Source of the DNA: Varroa destructor
Lineage: Eukaryota; Arthropoda; Arachnida; Mesostigmata; Varroidae
Direction: 5' to 3'
Length of the DNA stretch: 64,000 bases
Assembly (NCBI RefSeq): GCF_002443255.2
Contig: NW_019211456.1
Location: forward strand, 24,359,061-24,423,060
The notes under the pieces were generated by a model that saw only the letters and a program-made list of their open reading frames with translations, was not told where the DNA came from and searched no databases. The translations under genes and the position numbers were made by a program. How positions within the stretch are numbered: position 1 is the first letter of the stretch; each line of letters starts with the position of its first letter. Below are positions 1 through 10,878 of this stretch, piece after piece.

Positions 1-2890
1 CATCTTGTTTCTAGCAAAATCAATTAAACAACCTTGAATACTAGGTTAGTAATGTTTAGAGTTGTGTAATATCATCAATGCAGTGGCGAAGTAACTTTAG
101 GCTATTTCGTTACAGACGGTTATGTTTGTGTGCCTTTTTAGGCCCGTTATTCTGTGATTCTGTGATGCCACACGAGTGTCGTGGATGGAGTCCCAGCTAT
201 TAAGGCCGTTGACAATGGCCGTCCTACTCGTTAAAATTGACACTCCGTGTGGCCTACAAGTAAAATAGAAACATGGTGTTGCCTGTCCGAGCAACTTGTC
301 CACGCTTCTGAAGAAAGCGGTTTCCCGATCCGGAAAACAAAGCGAATCAGGTAATTGATTGATTGATGCTAATGGAATCATTAATAATATTTGCCAGTTT
401 ATTATCGTGCCTATCCAATAGTAACGATGTAAAGCAAAACAATCAAGGAGTGGTTCAATGAAAGGACTCCTAGCTGCCAAATTGGCTACCTACACATTCT
501 CAAGAATTAAATATTGTTCAAAACTAAAAATGCTCGTACAAATACGATTTTATATATTTCCATAGTTCGGTGTAAAACTATCGATCACTACTATCTCGTC
601 ATATTCGACCGCTTTCAACTCAGAATTGTTCTTACAGGCAACTTCCATTTGAAGTTGAACGATCCGGACCGAAATTGTGTTCGATATCAAGGTCTGAAGC
701 ACAGCTTTTGTCCACTGCTTGAATAAGAGTAAACGCAGTTAGCGTAAACCAGAGGTGCTTAAACTGCTGGAGTAAAGAAATTCTTTTTCCTATTGATAAT
801 CTTGATAAAATTGATTCACCGTTGACAGTTATCAAGCCCTTAAAAAACGTCTCTATTTTTCAATATGTATTTTGGTTTCTAAGAGCCTTTTATGACATAC
901 GCGTAATCGTAAGTTTAGCAGCCTTCGGGAACTTCTTATGTTCTTCCTGCCTGATTCGAGTCCGTTGACCCCGTGTACTCTGTTAATATTTTACATCTGT
1001 ATCAGATGATAGAGTATATTATCGTTTCTACCGTTACCTAACGTATGCTCGGCCAAATATCATGACACTGAAGTAATTTCTGATTTACTTTGATCTAAAC
1101 GAGCCTGTTAAGCAAACCTAAATATGCCGTTCGAGGAATACACTATAGATACGATTGCACTGCGTAACGAACAAATACATAAATCTTAAGGATAGTTCTA
1201 TGCATAGCTACAAGCTATGTGCTCTTCAATCGAAAATCTCTAAATAGAAGAACAGTGAAATACGTGCTTACAACATGCTTCTAGCAAAATGCACCTTACT
1301 GGCGCTGTAGCACATAATAATAGTGCCATAAAAGGCTTCGTACAATCTGTGACCATCAACTGATTCATGTTATGCCCATCTTCAAAGCCCTTCCGAAGTT
1401 CGCAATAGAAGCTGTTGGCAACGGACTAAGACGAACTGCAACATTAATGCACAGAATGGGCCTGCGTTTGTCTTCATTGCTTCGTCACATGGGCTTAGCG
1501 GCCTACGGAAGACAGCTTACGAAATACGTCCCAGCCAACTAAAAAGTCGACCTGTTGACGATCAGGTAAAACTGAGGTCCGATTTCTGTTCTGTGCTTCA
1601 CTTCGAATATTAATTCGATACTACACTAAGCATCTATCCCATTGTAGTATGACTTGTCGAGATGACCTTACGACGAGATAGCTGCGATATTCTATATCTA
1701 TATATAAATATAGAGATATTTACGATATTCTATTTTATGGAACTGCTGACATTTTGATAGCATGAAAAAAACTAAACGTCTCTAACCAGACCTTGTGTAT
1801 AACCGTGATTCAGTCTTTACGGAGGTCGCATGCAAAGAAACGTTCAATTCAACGGTTGTCCGTACACATCCAGAAGTACAAAGTTACTTTTAGTATTGGC
1901 GGCAAGCGAATTAAAATGGGGATTACCCGTTTCTAGGGCGGTCTATGGTTGTTTACGGTGGCGTTTTTGCTCACACGTTTCCGAAGGTACAATTGTCACT
2001 CAGAATATGACTACTTCAATAAATAGTAGAAGTCAAAAAGTCGGAAGTATTCAGAAAAGCAATAAGGAAGTACTCATCAAGGCGACTTCTGGAAAGTTAC
2101 GATACGTCTGATAGGAACTTATATTAATGGAAGTACATTCCAACGGAACTCCACCTGTGTTTACAGCGGGTCGCATTTTCGTAGCGAGCCAAAGTGAAGC
2201 TCAGCGGAAGGACGTCAGCTATAAGCATATAAATATACGCTTTCTTATATATGAAATCATTAGAAAAACTGAACTTTAAGGACGTGCTACCTTCATTATC
2301 CTCCAAAATTGTAATAAGCTTTTCTATATGAAAATATATAAATTGCTTCCTTTTTTGAGAAATCTGTGAATGCATCAACGATTCTATGAAGCAAAACGGT
2401 GTGCCGTTTATAGATATTGCATAATATCTCAATTTACCAAAATAAACCAAAAAATGCAGAAAAGTCACTAACTAAGTCTACTAGTTAGATATATTTATTC
2501 GTCCAACCTAAATTCTATCTATTTTAGACTGACGTTAAGGTAAATAACGATTTTATTTGTCACTATAGAATAGCTTGATTTATTAGTACTCCGAGGTTTC
2601 AATAAACATGTAGATAAACAAGCATATAATAGGATGGGTTTATCCCCGCTCGTCTACGTTGTTACGTTGTGAGTTAACACGCTTGATTGGACGGTTAAAA
2701 CGCACGGAAGTGAGAGATCGTGGATTAGAACCACGCCAGTGACACGTATCATGCAATATGTGAGATTAAATAAAGTAAACTATTTAATTAAGTAAATAAA
2801 CCGTACGTGCGTGCGGTCGTTGGAAAGCATTGATTGAGTGAAGTTGTTTTTAATTATTATTACGCGCAACAATTGTTTACCCTGTGCTGT
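1..2890. other. Non-coding stretch, AT-rich, no supported gene
   Basis: I see no supported gene here. Open frames occur at 97-480 (minus, no ATG or splice context) and 1830-2111 (plus, ATG start, no recognisable domain), and both are within what chance gives in AT-rich DNA. Around 1687-1730 there is a run of imperfect TATA/ATAGA inverted sequence. At 632 the minus strand has a good donor-like GTAAGAAC after a short ATG frame, but nothing follows it. Confidence 0.5.
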
Positions 2891-2897
2891 CACATAT

Positions 2898-3255
2898 TTA
2901 GTGATGGCATAGTGGACGTGTTTGTCTGAAAAACTTAAGGTACACGTAATTGTCCGGGTTGAGATCCGAGCGTGGACGCACTTGGAATCCCTAATCGCAG
3001 TACCGGACGTAGAACTGGAAATATTTAACTATGAGGTATCCGTCATATGAGGGTTGGCCCGTGCCCGTCAAATCGATGATCAGAAACATTCACTTGACAG
3101 CCAGAAGGCGCTTACTCGACTATCTATTTATACTGCTATATGAAGCGGTTCTAGTTGGCTTAAATACCCATGTGTTTGTGTGCAGATTCAGTGACGAAAA
3201 TTTCATTCGTCGTTTCTTACCTATTTAGGGTGAAGAAACAACAAACAGTTTTCAT
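2898..3255 (-). other. Possible two-exon micro-ORF, very weak
   Basis: On the minus strand an ATG at 3255 opens a frame of 11 codons (MKTVCCFFTLN) that runs into an AG/GTAAGA splice donor, with exon end at 3221. A good acceptor (GTTTTTCAG) lies at 2926, and the phase-2 join gives a stop after nine further residues (QTRPLCHH after the joined Arg). The whole product would be only 20 residues, so this may be just the start of a gene with other downstream exons, or chance. It is listed because the donor matches the consensus very well. Confidence 0.15.
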
Positions 3256-3380
3256 TGGGAAGCAGGGTGGCTTCTGGTCACTCGATCAGTTCGTAGACAA
3301 TCGATCTGATCGCTGGCACCACGCACCGTACGTATCGTAGCACTAAAAACGTCTGAACTTCTGCATCCTGCAACCACTCA

Positions 3381-3468
3381 TCACGCATAGTTATGCGTGA
3401 TTGCGCCGGGGGTCAGGGGTGAGTCTGTGATGGTTGGACTATCACAGACCAGTCACAACTGAGACTGG
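3381..3468. repeat. Three consecutive perfect hairpins
   Basis: Three adjacent inverted repeats lie within 88 bases. The first is 3381-3400: 9-bp arms TCACGCATA / TATGCGTGA around GT. The second is 3423-3449: 9-bp arms GTCTGTGAT / ATCACAGAC with a 9-base loop. The third is 3449-3468: 6-bp arms CCAGTC / GACTGG with an 8-base loop. The second and third share the base at 3449. All arms are perfect. The segment is more GC-rich than its surroundings. It could be a structured RNA, a protein-binding array or the tip of a mobile element; the sequence does not decide. Confidence 0.75.
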
Positions 3469-3929
3469 CTCCAATAATACGAAGAAGATGAATCATACTT
3501 TACCAAATTGATGCACATCAACAAACGATGAAAATAAGTGATGCATGATAATAGTAATATTATTAAGATTATTATTTCCCGTTGTTGCTGTTGCCGTTCA
3601 GACAATCGAGGTCGTTGATAAATAAATAGACTAATAAAGAAAAACTTCTATATTGGTACGGTGATGTTCTATTGAGCGGGCTATAGACAATAGGCTGACA
3701 GGACCTTTAAAAGTAGCTAGCTTTAAACATGATAAACTTGCCTATTCGTTAAAAAAAAAGGAATCGGCAAGGTTATCAAAGAGGTTATGCACAATTACGT
3801 GGATCGATTTTCCTTTAATAGCAATGTATTTTTAGTAGTGTGTTCTTTCATTAGTTGAAGGCACAGTGCTAGATGATCAGTCCTTTTTCATCAAACCTAT
3901 AGAACGTATAAATAGATATTAAATTAGAA

Positions 3930-4166
3930 ATGAATTCATGTAAGTGTAATCAGGCTTAGTTAAGCGATAAGTTAAGTTGAATTTTAAGAACAAACTGAAT
4001 GAAGCTTCACGAATTTTCAGGTAACACGGTGAAGCACCACACAAACAAGAATAGTTGTCCATGTCCTACCGGAAAAACGCCGAACATAATACCAAGCACG
4101 TACCCTTCGAGAGAAGTATCGTTGTCAGAGAGCGATCTTCGTACAGTTTACTCAGCAGATGCTTAA
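3930..4166 (+). CDS. Candidate small two-exon gene, 51 residues, unknown
   Basis: An ATG at 3930 is followed after three codons plus one base by a GTAAGT donor (exon 3930-3939). An 81-base intron ends in GAATTTTCAG at 4020, and the second exon runs 4021-4166 to TAA. The phase-1 join keeps the frame and creates a Cys codon, giving a 51-residue product that starts MNSCNTVKHHTNK and contains a CPCP motif at about residue 16. There is no signal peptide, membrane segment or family I recognise. A TATAAATA sits at 3907, but it is too close upstream of the ATG to be its core promoter unless transcription starts very early. The splice sites are strong but the product is short, so chance is a real alternative. 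Confidence 0.28.
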
Positions 4167-4225
4167 ACATGCCATTTACGCGCAGTCCTTTCCTAAAACG
4201 AGATAGGCGAAGTCTGTTCACTCAC

Positions 4226-4381
4226 CTGTATCTGTGCAGATGTTTCGTTGCTAATTAGCTCTGAAAATAATTGCTTCTTTTTTTTAGTTAGATTACCAGG
4301 CCTCATATTAACATCACTTTTATAGACGTCTATTCAGATGAGACAGAAAACCGCCACGGATGATGGGTCCTTACGTGGCAT
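4226..4381 (-). CDS. Candidate 5' exons of a minus-strand gene (partial)
   Basis: A 35-base segment (4260-4226, minus) is bounded by a textbook acceptor (AATTATTTTCAG) and a perfect donor (CAG/GTGAGT). It is open in one frame only (phase 1 to phase 0), reading LISNETSAQIQ after the joined codon. Upstream on the same strand, an ATG at 4381 is followed by CCAC and a GTAAGG donor (exon 4381-4375), which also ends in phase 1, so the two join as M-P-Q-L-I-S. The next exon should start in phase 0 below 4220, but I could not identify it. The product is unknown. The confidence rests on the splice-site pair, not on the peptide. Confidence 0.25.
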
Positions 4382-4441
4382 CCTCACAACTATAGGCGTA
4401 ATTTAATCTGTAAGAAGCAGTAATTTTCCTGATAGACGCAA

Positions 4442-4935
4442 ATGTTTCCAGAATCTCAAATAACGGAAGCGCTCACAAACGTATTGAATTTTGCGTGGGG
4501 ATTGTTACTGCACTGCCACTTGCCACAATGGCTCCTTCTAATCGGAATGATTTGTATGGTCACATTTCGCAATACATCCGCATGGTACACAGAAGATGAA
4601 AAATTCTATCAGAATTTATTATTATCACTATGCGATGTTTTTTTCCACTAGTAGTACAGTATAAACGATACAAATCCGGAGAAATCTTATTATTTGGTAG
4701 ACTAATAATATTTAGATTCTGTTATGAAACTCAACGAGTCACCTACATGAGTCGTGCTATTCACTGTTGTTCGTACGTTTGCGGAGGGCGAGATATTACA
4801 GGATGGCGTAACTTTGTGAGGAAAAAGTTTGTTGTGGTCGCGTGGCCAAGCTTACATTTAGACCCGTTAGACAGGCCCATTTTCATAGCGGTACATAGAA
4901 CACAAAATGGCAATTCATCAATTTATCACTGCTGA
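4442..4935 (+). CDS. Two overlapping small ORFs, possible frameshifted coding remnant
   Basis: From an ATG at 4442 a 69-codon frame runs to 4651. It contains a hydrophobic stretch (about residues 17-42, with LLLHCHLPQWLLLIGMICMV) that could be one membrane segment. A second frame starts at 4630 inside the first and runs 101 codons to 4935, with four cysteines in its middle (HCC, YVC) and a C-terminus ending SSIYHC. Between them the plus strand is open over nearly 500 bases with one change of frame. This could be one gene broken by a frameshift, two exons with a missed intron, or chance. I recognise no family. Confidence 0.18.
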
Positions 4936-7900
4936 GTTCAATTTTGTTTATGGGTCAAGTTGGCTTTGGCATATTCGGCTTACAACGACCACCGGTATTT
5001 CAACACCGGTGAACCGAACAAGGAAGAACAATCCAAAGCAAAAAATAGACAAATTAACAAAATGTAATTGCCGGTTACTAGTTTAATAATAAAAACATCA
5101 CTAACTTAAATTTGATAGTTCTTACAGCAGTCTTGGTAGATTTTATGGTCTGCACCGACGCTCAAATGCTACTGAAAGGCCCCTCATGTTAGTATAAGCG
5201 TAATCGAGAAAAGTCTTTTCCAGTACAACAAGTAATTACGACGGTTATTACCGATACTCCCTAGAATAATCGGAATACTCAAACATTATAATTCGCCTAC
5301 AATTTAGCTGTTTCAAAATAACGGAGAGTGTTGTTGTCGTCAATGTTGAACTGAGCACTTATAATTTCGTAGCTCTATAGACATGTATGTTCAAGTCGGC
5401 TATTGCCTCAAAACGTTTATTAACGTTAATTAATGTATAAAAATATGATAGCTTTTTCGTAATTAGCCCCAATGGGCCGAACAACTGAAAATTGCTTTTT
5501 GATCGATTCCGGTATCTGTCAAATGTCAGCTATGATATATTTGGTTTAAATCTATGAAGTCACTGAACGCGGTCATAAAATCCAGTTTATCGGGATCACA
5601 AACGTTTTGGTGTAATAGAATGTTAGTCCTGGTTTAGTTAATCATGCTATCTATCCTCTCATTTTATAGGTTAATCTAAAAACTGTTCATATTTGCAAAA
5701 TGCGGTGAAGAAAATGAACATTTTCATGGCTATCATGGCAGTTCGGTCAAACAAATCAATGATGCTTGCTAGATACATCGCAATATCCAGAAATATCCGT
5801 TATGCGATAGTTTTATGTTGCTTTGTACTTTTGAGAACAGATAGAAAATAATGAATTTCGAAATTGTGCTTTTTCGAAAAACTCTCGGCTATGAACCTTT
5901 CCGAATGGATCGAGCGACCTGAATCAGTATAGAACTAGTGTGCCATGCTATTATAGATAGGTCTAAAAAATTATAAACAATTCGACTTTTTCGAAGACGA
6001 TTTTGGGACTATTTACAAGAGAACATCGAATTTTTTGAGTTAACGCCTAAGCAAGGCTTGGCTTCAAACTATCCCTTTACGTACCAGCTATTCCGCTTGA
6101 TTTTTTAATGCTGTGGCGGTCAAAACGCGGCTAAATGCAGTAAATAACAAAACGAGAATAAGCCTCCGGGCAGGTAAAAATAAACATTTGTTATTTAGCA
6201 TTGACAGGCTGAAATATAGGCAGACTTTTATCGATTTTCATATGTATAGTTACCAATTCCAGCGTCTATGTTCATGAATGAAATGAAAACAGTTCTGAAC
6301 AGACTGTTCGCATAAATACAAAAAATAATAGACTTTTGGTCTTAGTTTATCACGGAAACAAGTTGTATATTCGCAGCGGGATTGACAGACGAACAGAATG
6401 CTATTCAAATGCTGTGGGTTTCAGGGAACGAAAGATCCTAAGGATTCAACTGGTTAGTATGTCATTTGTTTATACGATCATTACATCGATTGCAGGGTGT
6501 CTATCGTACCACAATGTATGAAATCTCTAGCGTTTCAAATGAATGGCTCCATTAAAGGATAAAATTTATAAAAAAATGCAAAACTTCGAACATTATATGA
6601 TCTTATTCATATAAACAGCCTATGAAGGTATGCGCTGACAACAAACAGAGTTCATTTGAAATGAAGTATGTATCTTTACCATTCTGCTATGCCTCATGTA
6701 GAAAATTATAGACCATTATTAAATAAAGTTACTGTGTTCAGTAAAGTAGTTGGTCGTTGATCGTTACCGTTCATTATTGTCGGTCTGCCAACGAGAGAAA
6801 AACAAGACAACACAAAGAACAGCGTCAGATACAAGCGGCTTGAAAACAACTTCTGGCAGCAAACGTACGTAACGTAAACCATGTAAACGTGGTTAATTGT
6901 AAAGTCCTAAGAGCCTTCTACTGTCGGTCCTGCATCAAATAGTGTTGACTACCGCCGTTCTGTACTAATACTTAGACCTCACAAAAAGGAGCGGCAGGAT
7001 AATCTCTAGCAAAGACGCTAGCGTTGTTCTAAGCATCGACCGGATCATGCGGTTCACGGACAAAGCCGCTGATCCTTTTTCCGATGAATGACTGCGTAAC
7101 TAGTGGCTTGTGGTTAAGGCCCGACGATCGTGATTCTGTCGTTAATAGCCGGTTACAATGAGGGCTACGGAGAATATCTGTCCATCAATGGAGGAAAAAC
7201 AACCGCTATTAGTCGAAAAATAAATAACAGAAAAGAAAAAGAGGTTGGATGGAAGACATGCACCGCAGCAGCATAAATAGCAACGCAATAACAAGAATAA
7301 CAATAGGTAGTATCAGCGCGTGAAGTCCTCAATGACGATAACGCTGGCAACGGACATCTAGTCTTCACTAATAGCACACACGAAGTAAAATAGTGACGAC
7401 GTTACAACACAGGTAATTGTACGCGAGGGGTAACTGGTGTCGCGTGCCGCGCTCCATATTAATGTCCTGCAGAAGCTGGCGATGCCGTTAGTGATAACGA
7501 CGATAAGACGAAAAGGAAACTATTTCAAGCAAATAGTCTCACAAGATCGGAATGAACAAGAGTAAATTGACATCAACCATCGTTTCTGACTTCGTAATTA
7601 CTTATCCAATACGACGATAGATATGAGCGGCGCTCCATTCAAGTGTAGTATATCTAAGACTATGCTTAGCGGAAACATAGGGAAACATCTATTTTCTAAA
7701 AGAGAGCTCTGTTAGTAAAATATGTTTCATCGTAGCTGCAACTAAGCATTCTGTCAAGCCAACCATCGTTTAGCGCATGAATGTTATGTAGCCAGCAATT
7801 GCTGCTTGATCTATTGTACGGTACTGGTTTGCCAACGAAGTATCGACGCCCTATAAAATATATGTAGACTATTCTCCGCTCGAATAATAGTCCAACGAAA

Positions 7901-7995
7901 CTATCGCGGTGTGTAAATTTATTTACTCTATTTTGCTGGGCAGTTTGTATATGGCATACTCTCTTGTTATGCTTTGAGTTTTTCGTCCGATACAG
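4936..7995. other. Non-coding stretch
   Basis: No supported gene. There is a 7-bp hairpin (CACCGGT / ACCGGTG) near 4990-5008. Short open frames at 6336-6521 (plus) and 7165-7377 (minus) have no splice or start context and no recognisable features. The stretch ends in a polypyrimidine-rich acceptor just before the candidate exon at 7996. Confidence 0.5.
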
Positions 7996-8379
7996 GCGTT
8001 GAACGTTCCATCAGATGGCTGGCTCCCAGTACGAAACGAAATGTACCTATGCCCGGGTTTGAACGTACACTATAATGTGTCCCTAATATTAGCACGTAAA
8101 TACGTGTTCACTAACCTATTACGGGGATATACGCCTTTGCTAGCAGCGTCATCTGAACTGACTATAAATTCTGGAAGTCATTTCAGAAGACGAACGATAG
8201 TCCTTCAGATGATCACTACCAAGAAAGTGCATTCGGTCGTGGCTGACGCATTAAACTGCCGCATAAGCAAGAAATCGAGTTGTTTAAACCTTTCCTGGGA
8301 CTTCCCTGGGGGTTCCGTTATCGCCCTCACGTCGACTGTCGTGTTCCCTGCGGCCAATTTTTCTGCCCAACTAGGCTAG
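7996..8379 (+). CDS. Candidate exon, 127 residues, possible extracellular domain
   Basis: The frame opens directly after a good acceptor (a T-rich tract then GATACAG, AG at 7994-7995) in phase 0 and stays open for 127 codons to a TAG at 8377-8379. The translation has three N-glycosylation sequons (NVS, NLS, NFS), two to three cysteines and alternating polar/hydrophobic stretches such as GGSVIALTSTVVFPAANFS, which would fit a beta-rich secreted or surface domain. That function is inference from composition only. There is no strong donor inside the frame, so it could be a terminal exon or could use a weak donor. Another open exon with a good acceptor lies 92 bases downstream on the same strand (8472-8663), also phase 0. 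Confidence 0.3.
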   Translation, partial: ALNVPSDGWLPVRNEMYLCPGLNVHYNVSLILARKYVFTNLLRGYTPLLAASSELTINSGSHFRRRTIVLQMITTKKVHSVVADALNCRISKKSSCLNLSWDFPGGSVIALTSTVVFPAANFSAQLG

Positions 8380-8471
8380 CTTCTCAATGGTCAAACTATA
8401 CATCGCCGTAGCCGTTCGAATTCTCATATTCTACTCAGGAGGAGGAAGGCTTACATTCCCATAATCAACAG

Positions 8472-8663
8472 TCAAAGAACAACGGCCAGGACACCGTCGA
8501 CTGTACCATCCAGCCAGCCGATGGACAATCTTGTACTGCTGGGTTCGGAACATTTTATCATGCTTCAGGCTATAACATAGTTCGGGCGAAACTCCTTTAT
8601 ACGGAATTCATTCACAAGACGATGGGAGTTGAAACCGTTTTTCTGCTATCTTATTCTGCCTGA
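8472..8663 (+). CDS. Candidate exon, 63 residues, unknown
   Basis: A clean acceptor (CATTCCCATAATCAACAG) ends at 8471. From there the phase-0 frame is open for 63 codons to a TGA. It contains two cysteines (VDCTIQ and QSCTAG) and a GFGTFYHASGYNIVRAK stretch that reads like ordinary folded protein. It lies just after the 7996-8379 frame on the same strand, and both open in phase 0, so they could be exons of one gene if a weak donor in the first is used. I recognise no family. Confidence 0.28.
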   Translation, partial: SKNNGQDTVDCTIQPADGQSCTAGFGTFYHASGYNIVRAKLLYTEFIHKTMGVETVFLLSYSA

Positions 8664-9476
8664 AATCATAATTTTCGACAACATAACCTTCTTTGAAATT
8701 CGATGAAGGGTAATAAATTAAATCTAAAGTGATAACATTCACCCCTCAAGGGGAACTTCTATTGAGTAAAACAAATACCAGAATCTTTACGATTTATATT
8801 AGCATTTCAACAAAGAACGCCAAGAAAAAAGGTTGAGGCGATCACCAAGAAGCTCGGAACTGAAACTAAAAGCCCCCCTGATCTCACTGTGCAGTCATTT
8901 GCGCCTTCCGGAGTCAGGGTGCTTCTCACTGGTCTTGATTCAGCTCCCGGCTCGTACCGGTTTTTCTTCAGGGTTAAATTTGAAATTGCATTAATTAATG
9001 AATCTTTTTACCAGAGACATTAAAATAAATTAATTAGCTGGAATCAAGTACACGTTTATTTTGTTTAGGTATAACCCACATTGTTTAATGCAGTCCATAG
9101 AGTTTGAATTATGTCATAATACCTTTGAGTTCTTCTGAGGCGGACGAAAAAGGAGGGGCCAGTAATCACTCTGATTTAGGGCATCGATACTTGTTAGAGG
9201 AAACTGACATATGAATTACCTTACACGATCAAGTTTATTTTCTCAAATAAAGACGACGTATCACTTCAGTAGAAAGAAATTGGCCATTAAATATTGTCGT
9301 AACATTCATATAAAAAAATAATTAAAATTATCCTTAAAAACTTGTTTTTTAAGAGAGCAAAAACTGTTTAATTTCTGCACAGTGTCTATGAACTACCTCT
9401 AAGCTAATAAGAAGTAATAACTTTGCTAACCGTACAACACATCTTAAGTTAATCTAATCTTATTAATAATATTGTT
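8664..9476. other. Non-coding stretch
   Basis: AT-rich with no supported gene. It contains a short CT/GA-balanced GC-richer patch at 8860-8960 and long A/T runs near 9300-9360. I see no repeats or structures of note. Confidence 0.5.
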
Positions 9477-9683
9477 CTATTCAGTCGTATCAGTTCCGCA
9501 ACCGCGGTTTTCTTCTAATAGCGTGTCAAATATTTCACTATTACATTGTAAAAGTTCCACCAGGTTTTTATGCTTTTGTGATGAAAGATAAAAAATATAA
9601 CTTATTTGACTATACCCAAAGGCGTGCCAATAACCACATAAGAGTGTAACTAAAGTACGATCCAACAGCCGCACCAGTTTCAT
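9477..9683 (-). CDS. Small ORF with N-terminal hydrophobic segment, 68 residues
   Basis: On the minus strand an ATG at 9683 opens 68 codons. The first 23 residues (MKLVRLLDRTLVTLLCGYWH and on) are hydrophobic but broken by Asp-Arg, so they make at best a poor signal peptide. The C-terminus is acidic with two cysteines (NLVELLQCNSEIFDTLLEEN). No splice sites or promoter support it. It could be a genuine microprotein or a chance frame. Confidence 0.18.
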   Translation of the reverse strand: MKLVRLLDRTLVTLLCGYWHAFGYSQISYIFYLSSQKHKNLVELLQCNSEIFDTLLEENRGCGTDTTE

Positions 9684-9917
9684 TGACAGGGGCTAACAAG
9701 TTCACTCAAAAGACTCCCTCTCAAGCAAACATACGCGTCGAGCTTGTATTGCACCGTTCGATCATAACGTATAATCATAACCACGCAATTCTGAGTTAAC
9801 TGTTCAAGTTCTTCCTCAAGCGAGACGCGCAGAAGAATTTACTTAGCATTTTGCCAAAACGATCCTCTTTTTTTTCTTTCGTCATTTCCATAGTAGCGAT
9901 AAGCCAAAGCTTCCTAC

Positions 9918-10043
9918 CTAGTTGAAGATATCGATTTGTTAAGCAAAAGTGGCTATTATATCTCTTAATCCGTCGAAAGGTTGATTCATTGCGAGCAGTA
10001 AATTGAAAACTTTTGGTTGGTAATTGGTAACCCAGTCGGGTAA
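9918..10043 (-). CDS. Candidate internal exon, 41 residues, unknown
   Basis: This minus-strand segment lies between a strong acceptor (GCTCAACTTTGCAG) and a good donor (CTAG/GTAGGA). It is open from phase 1 to phase 1 across 41 codons. The peptide is basic, with one sequon (NES) and one cysteine (SHFCLTNRYLQL). The frame continues beyond the donor with a lysine-rich tail, so intron retention or a single-exon reading is also possible. A longer open frame lies upstream on the same strand at 10878-10513, but I could not match phases between them. Confidence 0.25.
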
Positions 10044-10512
10044 CTGCAAAGTTGAGCAATTATTCTGTGAATAACACACAATGCAAAATTACGACAAAAG
10101 TTATTTACGAACTAATGTTAAACTGAAATGGTTATGAGTATCGTTGATACTTGCTTTCGCTACCTTTGTTCATAACTAGCTTACGTACATTCGAACTTCA
10201 TTGTACTACCCCATAATCTATTTCAATTAGAGGAACAAACATAAGAAAATTCACGCTATTTGCCTCCAGTATATGCTCAGATGCACTGGTGCCCCTAAAC
10301 ATGTAGTCCTGTGGTTTCTTCAAAAAATAGTAACTCATAGAACAAGATTAAATAGGTAGATCCAAATTAAAGGCCGATTTTCGGTGCAGACGCAAATCCT
10401 GTACTGAAATATATTCTATAATTCGTTTCTGGCATTGATGAATGTTTACACTCCTCAAGCTTTAAGTAAATAGTATTTTCAGTTCAGCGGTTTCTGTAAA
10501 AAAGGTAACCCG

Positions 10513-10878
10513 CTAATTTTCCTGCAACATTTTAACGTGAACTACGTCTACTTCCTCGAAAATTCTTAGCATTAGTGCAAAAACAGACAAATTGTACCCC
10601 ATAAAAGCCAATTCGTGCATTGGCATCCGAGGACGTATTAAATGACTGGCACAGAAAAGCCGTGGTAGAAACTGTTTGGCCACGTAGTCGTGCTGAATGT
10701 GACGATTTTCTGCCGCCAATAAGATATCCAATTTGTTTATTGCTTGTATAACAGAAATTTCAACTCGCACTACCCAAACGGTAATATATTGTAGAGAAAA
10801 CCCCAAGCTTTTTGTCTCACATAACAACAGCAGTCGAAAGATGCACAAAAGCCGATGTGTCGCTAGCTTAGTTAGCAC
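10513..10878 (-). CDS. Candidate terminal exon, up to 121 residues, unknown
   Basis: The minus strand is open for about 121 codons to a TAG at 10513. The C-terminal half reads like folded protein (INKLDILLAAENRHIQHDYV, then ASHLIRPRMPMHELAFMGYN) and ends in an acidic EEVDVVHVKMLQEN tail. There is no ATG at the 5' end; plausible acceptors are the AG before TGCGAGTTG (phase 1, after a T-rich tract) or one further upstream. It would be the last exon of a gene whose earlier exons lie above 10.9 kb. No family is recognised. Confidence 0.3.
   Translation of the reverse strand: MLTKLATHRLLCIFRLLLLCETKSLGFSLQYITVWVVRVEISVIQAINKLDILLAAENRHIQHDYVAKQFLPRLFCASHLIRPRMPMHELAFMGYNLSVFALMLRIFEEVDVVHVKMLQEN

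Noticed and set aside
97..480. 127-codon minus-strand open frame
   Set aside because: No start or splice support and no recognisable motif; within chance expectation.
3907..3914. TATAAATA as promoter of the 3930 frame
   Set aside because: The ATG lies only 23 bases downstream, so a normal start site would fall after it.
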